From JBPEWY01 sp052032225 (lineage in GTDB: Bacteria > Bacteroidota > Bacteroidia > Flavobacteriales > Flavobacteriaceae): DNA of 60,544 bases. The stretch spans positions 1 through 60,544 of the forward strand of contig JBPEWY010000003.1 in assembly GCA_052032225.1 (NCBI GenBank), in the 5' to 3' direction. Positions 9,404-16,000 of this stretch are shown here, in pieces. The translations under genes were made by a program, and so were the position numbers. Position 1 is the first letter of the stretch, and the number at the start of each line of letters is the position of its first letter. The notes beneath the pieces were generated by a model. That model saw only the letters and a program-made list of their open reading frames with translations, was not told where the DNA came from and made no database searches.

Positions 9404-9943
9404 TTAGTAAGGGTAGTAAGGAGATATCATTAAATAAACTACAACACCAGATACAGCCACATAAAGCCAAATTGGAAATGTGATTTTGGCTAGTTTCTTA
9501 TGTTTATCAAATTGTTCTGAAAGTGCTCTTACGTATGTAAATAGCACAAGTGGAATAATTACAATAGATAATACTATGTGCGAAACTAAAAATAAAAAGT
9601 AAAGATATCTGAGTACACCTTCACCTCCATACGGAGTTGGGTCTGAAGTCATGTGGTAAGCCACATACATTACTAAAAAGGCTGCAGAAAATGCTATGCA
9701 CAGTTTCATAAGACGCTCATGGAGCACTCTATTTCCTTTTTTTATTGCAATAACTGCTACAACTAACAATACGGCAGTAAGCCCATTAATGGTAGCATAT
9801 ATTGGTGGTAAAAAACTTAAGGGTTCTACATTTGGTATTCTAATTCTAAATAAAGCTGCAACAGCTACCGGAATTAAAATAGATAATGCTATAATAATTT
9901 TATTATATTTTTTCTCTGCCAGATTGTTATTGCTATTATTCAT
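9404..9943 (-). CDS. DUF420 family membrane protein, probable cytochrome oxidase assembly factor
   Basis: A 179-residue membrane protein with about five membrane segments. The spacing of conserved residues (RIPNVEPLSFLPPIYATINGL, HERLMKLCIAFSAAFLVMYVAYH, HIVLSIVIIPLV) matches DUF420, the family that includes CtaM/YozB, which is required for heme-copper oxidase activity in Gram-positive bacteria. Several histidines lie in membrane segments. It overlaps the end of the SCO gene by eight bases and lies one gene block away from oxidase subunits, which supports a role in oxidase maturation here. Confidence 0.85.
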   Translation of the reverse strand: MNNSNNNLAEKKYNKIIIALSILIPVAVAALFRIRIPNVEPLSFLPPIYATINGLTAVLLVVAVIAIKKGNRVLHERLMKLCIAFSAAFLVMYVAYHMTSDPTPYGGEGVLRYLYFLFLVSHIVLSIVIIPLVLFTYVRALSEQFDKHKKLAKITFPIWLYVAVSGVVVYLMISPYYPY

Positions 9944-10562
9944 GTAACAACTTTTTTATGTCTTCTTTTAACTTTTTAATGGCTAAATCATCAGTGCCAT
10001 CATAATAAACAATAGGATTACCAAATTCGTCTTTTCTAGACCTAATGTTTCCTTCTTTATCTATTAAAGCAAACATCCCGGAATGTTCAAACCCACCAAC
10101 ATCTTCTGATGCCTTTCCAACGTATAAATTAAATCCGGTATTTGCCAATTGGTAAATTTTATCTTTATCTCCGGTTAATAAATGCCAATTAGGGTGAGTA
10201 ATTTTGTAATCTTTTGCATATTCTTGTAAAACCTCTTTAGTGTCGTACTCGGGGTTTATGGTTATTGATGCTATACCAAAGTTTGGATTACCATAAAACT
10301 CATCTTGAAGCTTTACCATGTTTCTGTTCATTATAGGACAGATGGTTGGACATGTAGTAAAGAAAAATTCAACTACATACACCTTACCGTTGTAGGTGTT
10401 ATTATTTACAGTTTGCCCTTTGTGATTGGTAAACTCAAAATCTGGCACTTTACCAATAACTACCAAATCGGCAGGTTTAAACTTATCTATGATTTTTGGC
10501 ACTGCCCAAATTCCGAATAGCAATACTATAAACGATATACCTACGTATGAATATTTTTTCAT
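9936..10562 (-). CDS. SCO1/SenC family copper chaperone for cytochrome oxidase
   Basis: A 208-residue protein with an N-terminal membrane anchor (about residues 6-22) and a periplasmic thioredoxin-like domain. The copper-binding set is complete: C71 and C75 in TTCPTICP, and H160 in GGFEHSG. SCO proteins deliver copper to, or reduce, the CuA site of oxidase subunit II; the coxB gene in this window has a full CuA site that would be the target. It starts one base after the preceding cysteine-free paralogue and overlaps the DUF420 gene, so it belongs to a four-gene assembly operon. Confidence 0.94.
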   Translation of the reverse strand: MKKYSYVGISFIVLLFGIWAVPKIIDKFKPADLVVIGKVPDFEFTNHKGQTVNNNTYNGKVYVVEFFFTTCPTICPIMNRNMVKLQDEFYGNPNFGIASITINPEYDTKEVLQEYAKDYKITHPNWHLLTGDKDKIYQLANTGFNLYVGKASEDVGGFEHSGMFALIDKEGNIRSRKDEFGNPIVYYDGTDDLAIKKLKEDIKKLLHE

Positions 10563-10563
10563 G

Positions 10564-11208
10564 TTACTTATTTCTATAAGCGTTGTTTTTTTTAAGTGCT
10601 AACCTGTATTCTGCTAAAATAACTTTAACATCATCTACCATTTTATTATTAATTTCTGCAACAGAGTTAGCATTAAACCCATACAACAATCCTGCATCTT
10701 CATCGTTTTTCCTGCCTCGTAAATTACCTTCTTTATCTATTATAAAAACATAAGGTGTGCTTAACGATTCATTTAGACTAAGATTGGTGTTTAGGCTATT
10801 AAAAACAGATTTTATCTCGCTATCACTGGCTATTAAAAAATGCCACTTATTAGTATTTGTAAGTTGTGAAAGCTCTTGTTTTATGGCTAACGCTTCCTGT
10901 TTGCTTTTTTCCGGGATTAGCATTACAAACTGAAAATCATTAAACTCAAAAAAACGTTTATATATTTTTTGGTTTAAGTTAAATGCTGCCGCTTTTTTAG
11001 TATTAATATCGTATCCTAAAAAACCTAAAATGGTAATTTTATTTTTAAAAGAAATAGTTTCTCCAGATAAGCCTTTAAATTGATTTACATCTTGAACATT
11101 CTCTGTAAGCACAGGTAACTTAATAAAGTTATTTACTCCCGTAGCAAAAAACAAATAAGTAACTATGGGAAGCAAAAATAAGACAACTAATACCAGATAC
11201 TTTTTCAT
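10564..11208 (-). CDS. Cysteine-free SCO-like thioredoxin-fold membrane-anchored protein
   Basis: A 214-residue protein with an N-terminal membrane anchor and a domain whose end (VFIIDKEGNLRGRKND) aligns by eye with the adjacent SCO protein (MFALIDKEGNIRSRKDE). In the position of the SCO CxxxC motif it has GFLGYDINTKK, and the protein contains no cysteine and no matching histidine. It therefore looks like a degenerate SCO/peroxiredoxin-fold paralogue that cannot bind copper in the SCO manner. It is the first gene of the SCO-DUF420-CxxC operon. A structural or assembly-scaffold role is inference; no function is known to me. Confidence 0.8.
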   Translation of the reverse strand: MKKYLVLVVLFLLPIVTYLFFATGVNNFIKLPVLTENVQDVNQFKGLSGETISFKNKITILGFLGYDINTKKAAAFNLNQKIYKRFFEFNDFQFVMLIPEKSKQEALAIKQELSQLTNTNKWHFLIASDSEIKSVFNSLNTNLSLNESLSTPYVFIIDKEGNLRGRKNDEDAGLLYGFNANSVAEINNKMVDDVKVILAEYRLALKKNNAYRNK

Positions 11209-11224
11209 AACAATATTGTGCTTA

Positions 11225-11232
11225 CAAAAATA
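11225..11232 (-). promoter_or_regulatory. Possible -7 box for the SCO operon
   Basis: TATTTTTG on the minus strand matches TAnnTTTG and lies 17 bases before the ATG at 11208. It overlaps the T-run of the preceding terminator. No -33 element is seen, so this is weak. Confidence 0.35.
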
Positions 11233-11259
11233 AAAAAGACGGTTTTAAAAACCGCCTTT
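11232..11259 (-). terminator. Intrinsic terminator after oxidase subunit IV gene
   Basis: On the minus strand a stem GGCGGTTT/AAACCGTC with a three-base loop is followed by six T. It separates the cyoE-subunit III-subunit IV cluster from the SCO operon. Confidence 0.8.
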
Positions 11260-11277
11260 CTCTTATTTATAAATTTC

Positions 11278-11661
11278 TTAAAAATCCCAACTTACAAGTT
11301 TTTCTTTATACACTTCGTACACATAATCTCCTTCGGTTAGTAAAATAAACATCAGGTAGATTATTAAGAACACCGAAGTCCAAACTATTGCTCTTCTTAA
11401 AAAGCTTTTTTCATCGCGCAAGTGCATAAAGTCCCAAGCAATGTAATATGCTTTTACTAAAGTTAAAAGTATAAAGATCCAGTTTAGAATCTTCATTCCT
11501 ATTATTTTGGCATTAAGCGCCTCTGGCTTGTAAATACCTAAAATAACTTCTATTGCTGTTACAATTGAAAGCAAGATTAAAACCGCCCAAATTTTTTGTT
11601 CGTTGGTTTTAAATTTTAACAGCCCTCTAAATATTTCTAATTTATGTTGATCGTGTGCCAT
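11278..11661 (-). CDS. Cytochrome c oxidase subunit IV family protein
   Basis: A 127-residue protein with three predicted membrane helices (about residues 22-42, 53-73, 88-110) and the stretch AYYIAWDFMHLRDEKSFLRRAI, typical of the CyoD/CtaF-like subunit IV family found with heme-copper oxidases in Bacteroidetes. It follows the large subunit III gene by 18 bases and is the last gene before a terminator. Together with two subunit III genes and cyoE it makes up the second half of the oxidase gene set, the first half (subunits II and I) being at 28-31 kb. Confidence 0.88.
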   Translation of the reverse strand: MAHDQHKLEIFRGLLKFKTNEQKIWAVLILLSIVTAIEVILGIYKPEALNAKIIGMKILNWIFILLTLVKAYYIAWDFMHLRDEKSFLRRAIVWTSVFLIIYLMFILLTEGDYVYEVYKEKLVSWDF

Positions 11662-11679
11662 GTTATCAAGTTTCTGTTG

Positions 11680-12660
11680 TTATACAAGATAGAAGAATGT
11701 AAATACAAATACCCAAACTAAATCTACAAAGTGCCAGTATAAACCAACTTTTTCTACCATTTCGTAGTGCCCTCTGCGCTCATAAGTTCCTAAAAGCACA
11801 TTAAAGAAAATGATAATGTTTATTACTACACCAGAAAATACGTGGAATCCGTGGAAACCTGTAATAAAGAAAAAGAAATCGGCAAATAATCGGTTTCCGT
11901 ATTCGTTTCTAACTAGGTTTGCTCCTTCTACAACCCTAACAGCACTCTCTATTTTCTTTAATGATTCTTCTCTTGATAAAACGGTTTTATGCCCCTCTTC
12001 GTTAATTACTTCTGTTCTAATAACAATATTAGGATTAGCCTTAAAGCCTTCTACAACTTCGTTTAAGCTAACTGAGGTAAGTGGCGCTTCGTCTTGAAAC
12101 CAAATACCTTTATTTTTTTTGTTTTGAACACGCTCACCAGGGATTTCAATTGCAAAGTCTTTAAGCGCAGCTCTTTCTCCGGTTTCGGCATTAACAAATT
12201 GTAGTATTCTACCTCCGCGTGTTTCTACTGCTCCAAAATCTCCTTTTATAAAAGTAGCCCATTCCCATGCTTGCGAACCAACAAATATTAATCCGCCTAA
12301 AATGGTAAGTAACATATACCATGCTACTTTTGTTTTTTGCATTTTGTGGCCTGCATCTACCGCCAATACCATTGTTACAGACGACATGATGAGGATAAAT
12401 GTCATGAACGCAACATAAATCATAGGTTGCGGACTTCCGTGGTAAAACGGAATGTGAGTAAACACCTCATCGGCAATTGGCCATGTTTCAATAAATTTAA
12501 ATCTTGAAAAACCATATGCAGCTAAAAATCCTGAAAACGTAAGGGCATCAGAAACAATAAAAAACCACATCATCATTTTGCCATAGCTGGCCTTTAATGG
12601 TTGGTTTCCTCCTCCCCAAACTTTTTCTTGTGTATCCTGCGTAGTTACAGTAGCTTCCAT
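11680..12660 (-). CDS. Cytochrome c oxidase subunit III with a large soluble insertion
   Basis: A 326-residue heme-copper oxidase subunit III. The helices expected for the family are visible: KMMMWFFIVSDALTF near 30-42, the segments to about residue 140, then FFFFITGFHGFHVFSG near 262-277 and the C-terminal YWHFVDLVWVFVFTFFYLV with the conserved HFVD. Between residues about 141 and 258 there is a hydrophilic insertion of roughly 115 residues, absent from the short subunit III encoded next to it and from standard members. It probably folds outside the membrane. Gene order with cyoE, the second subunit III and subunit IV confirms the complex. Confidence 0.92.
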   Translation of the reverse strand: MEATVTTQDTQEKVWGGGNQPLKASYGKMMMWFFIVSDALTFSGFLAAYGFSRFKFIETWPIADEVFTHIPFYHGSPQPMIYVAFMTFILIMSSVTMVLAVDAGHKMQKTKVAWYMLLTILGGLIFVGSQAWEWATFIKGDFGAVETRGGRILQFVNAETGERAALKDFAIEIPGERVQNKKNKGIWFQDEAPLTSVSLNEVVEGFKANPNIVIRTEVINEEGHKTVLSREESLKKIESAVRVVEGANLVRNEYGNRLFADFFFFITGFHGFHVFSGVVINIIIFFNVLLGTYERRGHYEMVEKVGLYWHFVDLVWVFVFTFFYLV

Positions 12661-12707
12661 AAAAAAGTGTCTTGTTTTTAAAAATCGGTCAAATTTACGG
12701 TTTTTTA

Positions 12708-13289
12708 TTATCTAAAGAAATAGAAAAATAAAATCAAATATATCCAAAGTATATCTAAAAAGTGCCAAAACGTTACACTTAGCTCTAATCCAAGCGTTTT
12801 GCCCGGTTTATACTTTTCTTTAAAATGATTATAAATTACTGCTAACAACACGATTATACCTGCTAATACGTGTACAACATGCGAAAATACTATTACATAT
12901 AAAAACGATGTGGTAATGGTACTCTCACTACCGGTAAAATAATACCCGCTTTCTATTATTTGCGAAAACCCTCTAAATTGAAAGTAAATAAAAGCTAAAC
13001 CTAATGCGAACGTTGCCAACAACCACCAGCTACCTGGTTTATGTAATCCGTTTTTTATTTTATTTTTTGCAATATGAATGGTAATACTGCTTACTATTAT
13101 TACTGCTGTGCTAATAAAAAATGCGTTTGGCAACTTAAAATCTGTTAACCAATCCGGTCTAGATTTACTAACAACATATGCGCTGGTTAATCCGGCAAAC
13201 ATCATAGCCATACTAATAATACCAAACCAAAGCATCATTTTTTTGGCTCGTTGTTGTTTTTCTTCTATACTTCTATCGGTAATCTTCAT
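12708..13289 (-). CDS. Cytochrome c oxidase subunit III, short form
   Basis: A 193-residue subunit III-type protein with about five membrane helices, carrying the family signature FSHVVHVLAGIIVLL and the C-terminal FWHFLDILWIYLILFFYFF. It lacks the long insertion of the neighbouring 326-residue copy. Bacteroidetes oxidases often carry two such genes in tandem, and both products probably contribute to the assembled complex. It begins two bases after the stop of cyoE, which indicates one transcript. Confidence 0.91.
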   Translation of the reverse strand: MKITDRSIEEKQQRAKKMMLWFGIISMAMMFAGLTSAYVVSKSRPDWLTDFKLPNAFFISTAVIIVSSITIHIAKNKIKNGLHKPGSWWLLATFALGLAFIYFQFRGFSQIIESGYYFTGSESTITTSFLYVIVFSHVVHVLAGIIVLLAVIYNHFKEKYKPGKTLGLELSVTFWHFLDILWIYLILFFYFFR

Positions 13290-13291
13290 TC

Positions 13292-14191
13292 TTAAATAAA
13301 TTTATCAATCACATATACAATTTGCATAAGCGATATGTAACTCACACTGGCAAGCATAAGCTTTCTTGCCGAAATATTATCTCTTTTTTTGTATAGTTGT
13401 ATTGCATAGTATAGCATTACTATACCTAGCACAAAAATAACAAGTGCTCCTGCTATAGATAATGAAAGTTTACCGGTAAGCCCTGTTACCGGAAAAACCG
13501 AAATAATCATCATCCAGATAGTATACATTATAATTTGAACCGCTGTTGCTTTGTCTTTTTTGCCTGTTGGCAACATTTTAAATCCGGCTTTTTTGTATTC
13601 ATCATCTAAAAGCCAGCCTATTGCCCAAAAATGAGGAAACTGCCAAAAAAATTGCATCATGAATAATGTTCCGGGTTCTATACCAAAATCATTCGTGGCA
13701 GCAACCCAACCCAGCATAAATGGTATGGCTCCAGGAAATGCTCCAATAAAAACAGCTAATGGTGTTTTTGTTTTTAACGGTGTATACATACTGGTATACA
13801 TAAAAATTGATATAGCACCAAACATTGCTGTTTTAGGGTTAACTATATAAAGTGCTACAACACCAAGAATTGTTAAAATAGTTGCAATTACAAAGGCAAC
13901 AGTAACCGACATTCTTCCAGCAGGAATTGGACGGTTTTGGGTTCGTTTCATTAATGCATCTAAATCTTTTTCAATAATTTGATTAAATGCATTAGATGCT
14001 CCCACCATACAGTAACCGCCAAATATTAAAAGTAAAAGTGTTGGAATATGAACCGTGTCTGCTCCTAAAAAGTACCCTGCAACAGACGAGAACACCACAC
14101 TAATGGCAAGCTTAGCTTTGGTAAGTATTTTAAAATCGCTGATTGATTGCGCGATTACGCCATTTTTATTGGTGCTCAATGCCGTTTTCAT
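13292..14191 (-). CDS. cyoE: Protoheme IX farnesyltransferase (heme O synthase)
   Basis: About 299 residues with some nine membrane helices. It farnesylates heme B to heme O, the first step toward the heme A/O of the oxidase. The two prenyltransferase motifs are present: NAFNQIIEKDLDALMKRTQNRP with the spaced aspartates, and WLLDDEYKKAGFKML. I selected the ATG at 14191: an upstream ATG at 14215 lies inside the predicted -7 box, and MKTALSTNKN fits the family start better. It heads an operon with both subunit III genes and subunit IV. Confidence 0.94.
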   Translation of the reverse strand: MKTALSTNKNGVIAQSISDFKILTKAKLAISVVFSSVAGYFLGADTVHIPTLLLLIFGGYCMVGASNAFNQIIEKDLDALMKRTQNRPIPAGRMSVTVAFVIATILTILGVVALYIVNPKTAMFGAISIFMYTSMYTPLKTKTPLAVFIGAFPGAIPFMLGWVAATNDFGIEPGTLFMMQFFWQFPHFWAIGWLLDDEYKKAGFKMLPTGKKDKATAVQIIMYTIWMMIISVFPVTGLTGKLSLSIAGALVIFVLGIVMLYYAIQLYKKRDNISARKLMLASVSYISLMQIVYVIDKFI

Positions 14192-14212
14192 TACCATAGT
14201 TAAAATAGGGTG

Positions 14213-14243
14213 CAAAGATACTATGCAATTGCCTTTTGTGCAA
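14213..14243 (-). promoter_or_regulatory. Promoter of the cyoE-oxidase operon
   Basis: On the minus strand TTG (14243-14241), 20 bases, then TATCTTTG (14220-14213) matches the Bacteroidetes -33/-7 pattern. The predicted transcript starts a few bases on, just before the chosen start codon. Confidence 0.6.
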
Positions 14244-14327
14244 TGAATTAAAAGCTATTTAGTAAAATACTTTTGTTAGCAATACTAAAACAACAATATT
14301 TACAAGTGCATAATAACACCTATAAAA

Positions 14328-14357
14328 ACAAAAACCCCGAGCAAATTGCTCGGGGTT
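14328..14357 (-). terminator. Intrinsic terminator after the TonB-family gene
   Basis: A GC-rich stem CCCCGAGC/GCTCGGGG with a five-base loop, followed on the minus strand by a T-rich tail. It ends the gcvH-vanZ-tonB region. Confidence 0.88.
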
Positions 14358-14376
14358 ATATATTTTGTTTAATAAT

Positions 14377-15087
14377 TTACTGTAACCTAAAGTTAATTGG
14401 AATACTGAATGGTACACGTACCGGCCTTCCTCTTTGTTTACCGGGAGTCATCTTAGGAAGCTTGCTGATAATTCTGGCTGCTTCTTGCTCTAAACTCTTA
14501 TCCGGACCACGCATTCTTACATTGGTAATACTACCATCTTTATCTATAGTAAACATTACCGAAACTCTTCCTTGGATTCCCATCTCTTGAGCAATCTCAG
14601 GATAACGGAAATGCTTACGAATGTGCTTTTGCATCATTTCTTGAAAACAGTCTCTTTGTTGGCTTTTTGGTCTGCCTTCACATCCGGGGAATATTGGCAC
14701 GTCTTCAATAACGGCAAACGGTACATCAACATCTAATTCTTCTTCTTCAACCTCAACATCTTCTACTTCAACAATCTCTTCTTCTTGATCTGTTTCTGTA
14801 GATTCTATTACAGTTTCTTCTACCTCTTCTTCATCTTCTACAACCTCTATAACTTCTGGTGCTGCAGGTGGTGGTGGAGGCGGAGGGGTATTAATTTGCT
14901 CTGTAATTGGAATCTCTTCCTCTAACTCTTCATCTACATTGAGTGCATATTCAAAAGCTTCATTTTTTTCGTATGTTTTCCACTCAATTGCTTGCCACGT
15001 AATAAATAAAACTAAAGCCAGCCCGATAGCAAAATAAAGACCGCTGTTACGGGTTAAATCGGCTTTTGGATTTTTCTTAGGTTCCAT
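14377..15087 (-). CDS. TonB-family energy transducer
   Basis: A 236-residue protein: cytoplasmic N-terminus, one membrane helix (about residues 16-33), a run of seven prolines near residue 70, a very acidic Glu/Asp/Val-rich linker (about 80-125), and a C-terminal TonB domain (about 155-236) containing FRYPEIAQEMGIQGRVSVMF and the final strand VPFSIPINFRL. TonB proteins carry proton-motive force from ExbB/ExbD to outer-membrane receptors; no exbB or exbD is in this window. The acidic linker differs from the Lys-Pro/Glu-Pro repeats of enterobacterial TonB, and the pair of cysteines at the linker end (PGCEGRP and RDCFQ) is common in Bacteroidetes forms. Confidence 0.9.
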   Translation of the reverse strand: MEPKKNPKADLTRNSGLYFAIGLALVLFITWQAIEWKTYEKNEAFEYALNVDEELEEEIPITEQINTPPPPPPPAAPEVIEVVEDEEEVEETVIESTETDQEEEIVEVEDVEVEEEELDVDVPFAVIEDVPIFPGCEGRPKSQQRDCFQEMMQKHIRKHFRYPEIAQEMGIQGRVSVMFTIDKDGSITNVRMRGPDKSLEQEAARIISKLPKMTPGKQRGRPVRVPFSIPINFRLQ

Positions 15088-15153
15088 AATTCTTTATTTT
15101 GTGATTGCTAATTTAATTATTTAATTTTTAAAAAAACAACTTATTTTTTGCAT

Positions 15154-15537
15154 TTAACGATTTGGCCTGATATAGAATACTTTATTAATTACACAAGCCA
15201 GTAAAACCCCACATAAGTTGCTTAACACATCTGAAATTTCTGCAGTCCTGAAAACTGTAATGGTCTCTTGTAACACCTCAATAATTATACCATACCCAAA
15301 TGCAAGGCTTGCAGAAAGCCATAAATTTTTATTTTTTTCTTTTTTTTGGGTGTTTTGGTTTAAAACCCTGAACAGCAATAGGGTTAATACGGCATAAAAT
15401 GTTAAATGAACTAATTTATCTGCATATGGTATGCCTGTAACCTGCGTGCTTAAATTGTTAAAAGATACAAGGCTAAGTACTGTTATTACAGCTACCCAGC
15501 CTATTAATAAAATAACATTCAGGCTTTTATTAAGCAC
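15154..15537 (-). CDS. VanZ-like family membrane protein
   Basis: A 127-residue protein with about four membrane helices and the VanZ-like pattern: NNLSTQVTGIPYADKLVHLTFYAVLTLL and later FGYGIIIEVLQ. The family takes its name from VanZ of teicoplanin resistance, but most chromosomal members have no known role. The start codon is GTG at 15537, overlapping the gcvH stop by eight bases; there is no early ATG in this frame, so coupling to gcvH translation is likely. Confidence 0.82.
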   Translation of the reverse strand: MLNKSLNVILLIGWVAVITVLSLVSFNNLSTQVTGIPYADKLVHLTFYAVLTLLLFRVLNQNTQKKEKNKNLWLSASLAFGYGIIIEVLQETITVFRTAEISDVLSNLCGVLLACVINKVFYIRPNR

Positions 15538-15910
15538 CTATTAGTTCTTTATATTCTTGGTCTGACAGCAGGCTGTCTATTTCTGATGTGTCTGAAATTT
15601 TAACTTTAATCATCCATCCCTCACCGTAAGGGTCTGAGTTTACTTTTTCAGGCTCGTCTTCTAGCAATTCATTAAACTCAATAATCTCTCCTGAAAGCGG
15701 TAAAAATAAATCAGAAACTGTTTTAACGGCTTCTACCGTACCAAAAACCTCGTCTTTATCTAAGGTTTCATCTACTGTTTCTACTTCAACGTATACAATA
15801 TCTCCTAATTCGCTTTGAGCAAAATCAGTAATACCAACGGTTGCAATATCACCGTCTATTTTTACCCACTCGTGGTCTTTGGTATACTTTAAGTCTGCTG
15901 GTATATTCAT
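15530..15910 (-). CDS. gcvH: Glycine cleavage system H protein
   Basis: A 126-residue lipoyl carrier protein that shuttles the methylamine intermediate between the P and T proteins of the glycine cleavage system and may also feed lipoate transfer. The lipoylation site is K63 in GTVEAVKTVSDLF, and the N-terminus (IPADLKYTKDHEWVKIDGD) is canonical. The ATG at 15910 is chosen; a longer reading to 15964 would start upstream of the predicted promoter. Neighbouring gcv genes are not in the window. It overlaps the vanZ-like gene. Confidence 0.96.
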   Translation of the reverse strand: MNIPADLKYTKDHEWVKIDGDIATVGITDFAQSELGDIVYVEVETVDETLDKDEVFGTVEAVKTVSDLFLPLSGEIIEFNELLEDEPEKVNSDPYGEGWMIKVKISDTSEIDSLLSDQEYKELIGA

Positions 15911-15933
15911 TTTGGTTTGTTTAAAAGGTTGAG

Positions 15934-15964
15934 CAAATGTAACGTAATAATTAACGTTAATCAA
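15934..15964 (-). promoter_or_regulatory. Promoter of gcvH with palindromic spacer
   Basis: On the minus strand TTG (15964-15962), 20 bases, then TACATTTG (15941-15934). The spacer holds a perfect 12-base palindrome ATTAACGTTAAT (15950-15961), a possible operator. Confidence 0.6.
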
Positions 15965-16000
15965 CTACATTTTTACAAAACCCCAATTTGTAACATTTTA

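Noticed and set aside
9402..9470. Extended N-terminus for the 69-residue CxxC protein
   Set aside because: The extension overlaps the DUF420 C-terminus and has no signal character; the ATG at 9401 gives a normal signal sequence.
14760..14890. Short repeats TTCTTC/CTTCAACA in the TonB-family gene as a regulatory repeat
   Set aside because: They encode the acidic Glu/Asp linker and proline run; not periodic enough for a slippage tract.
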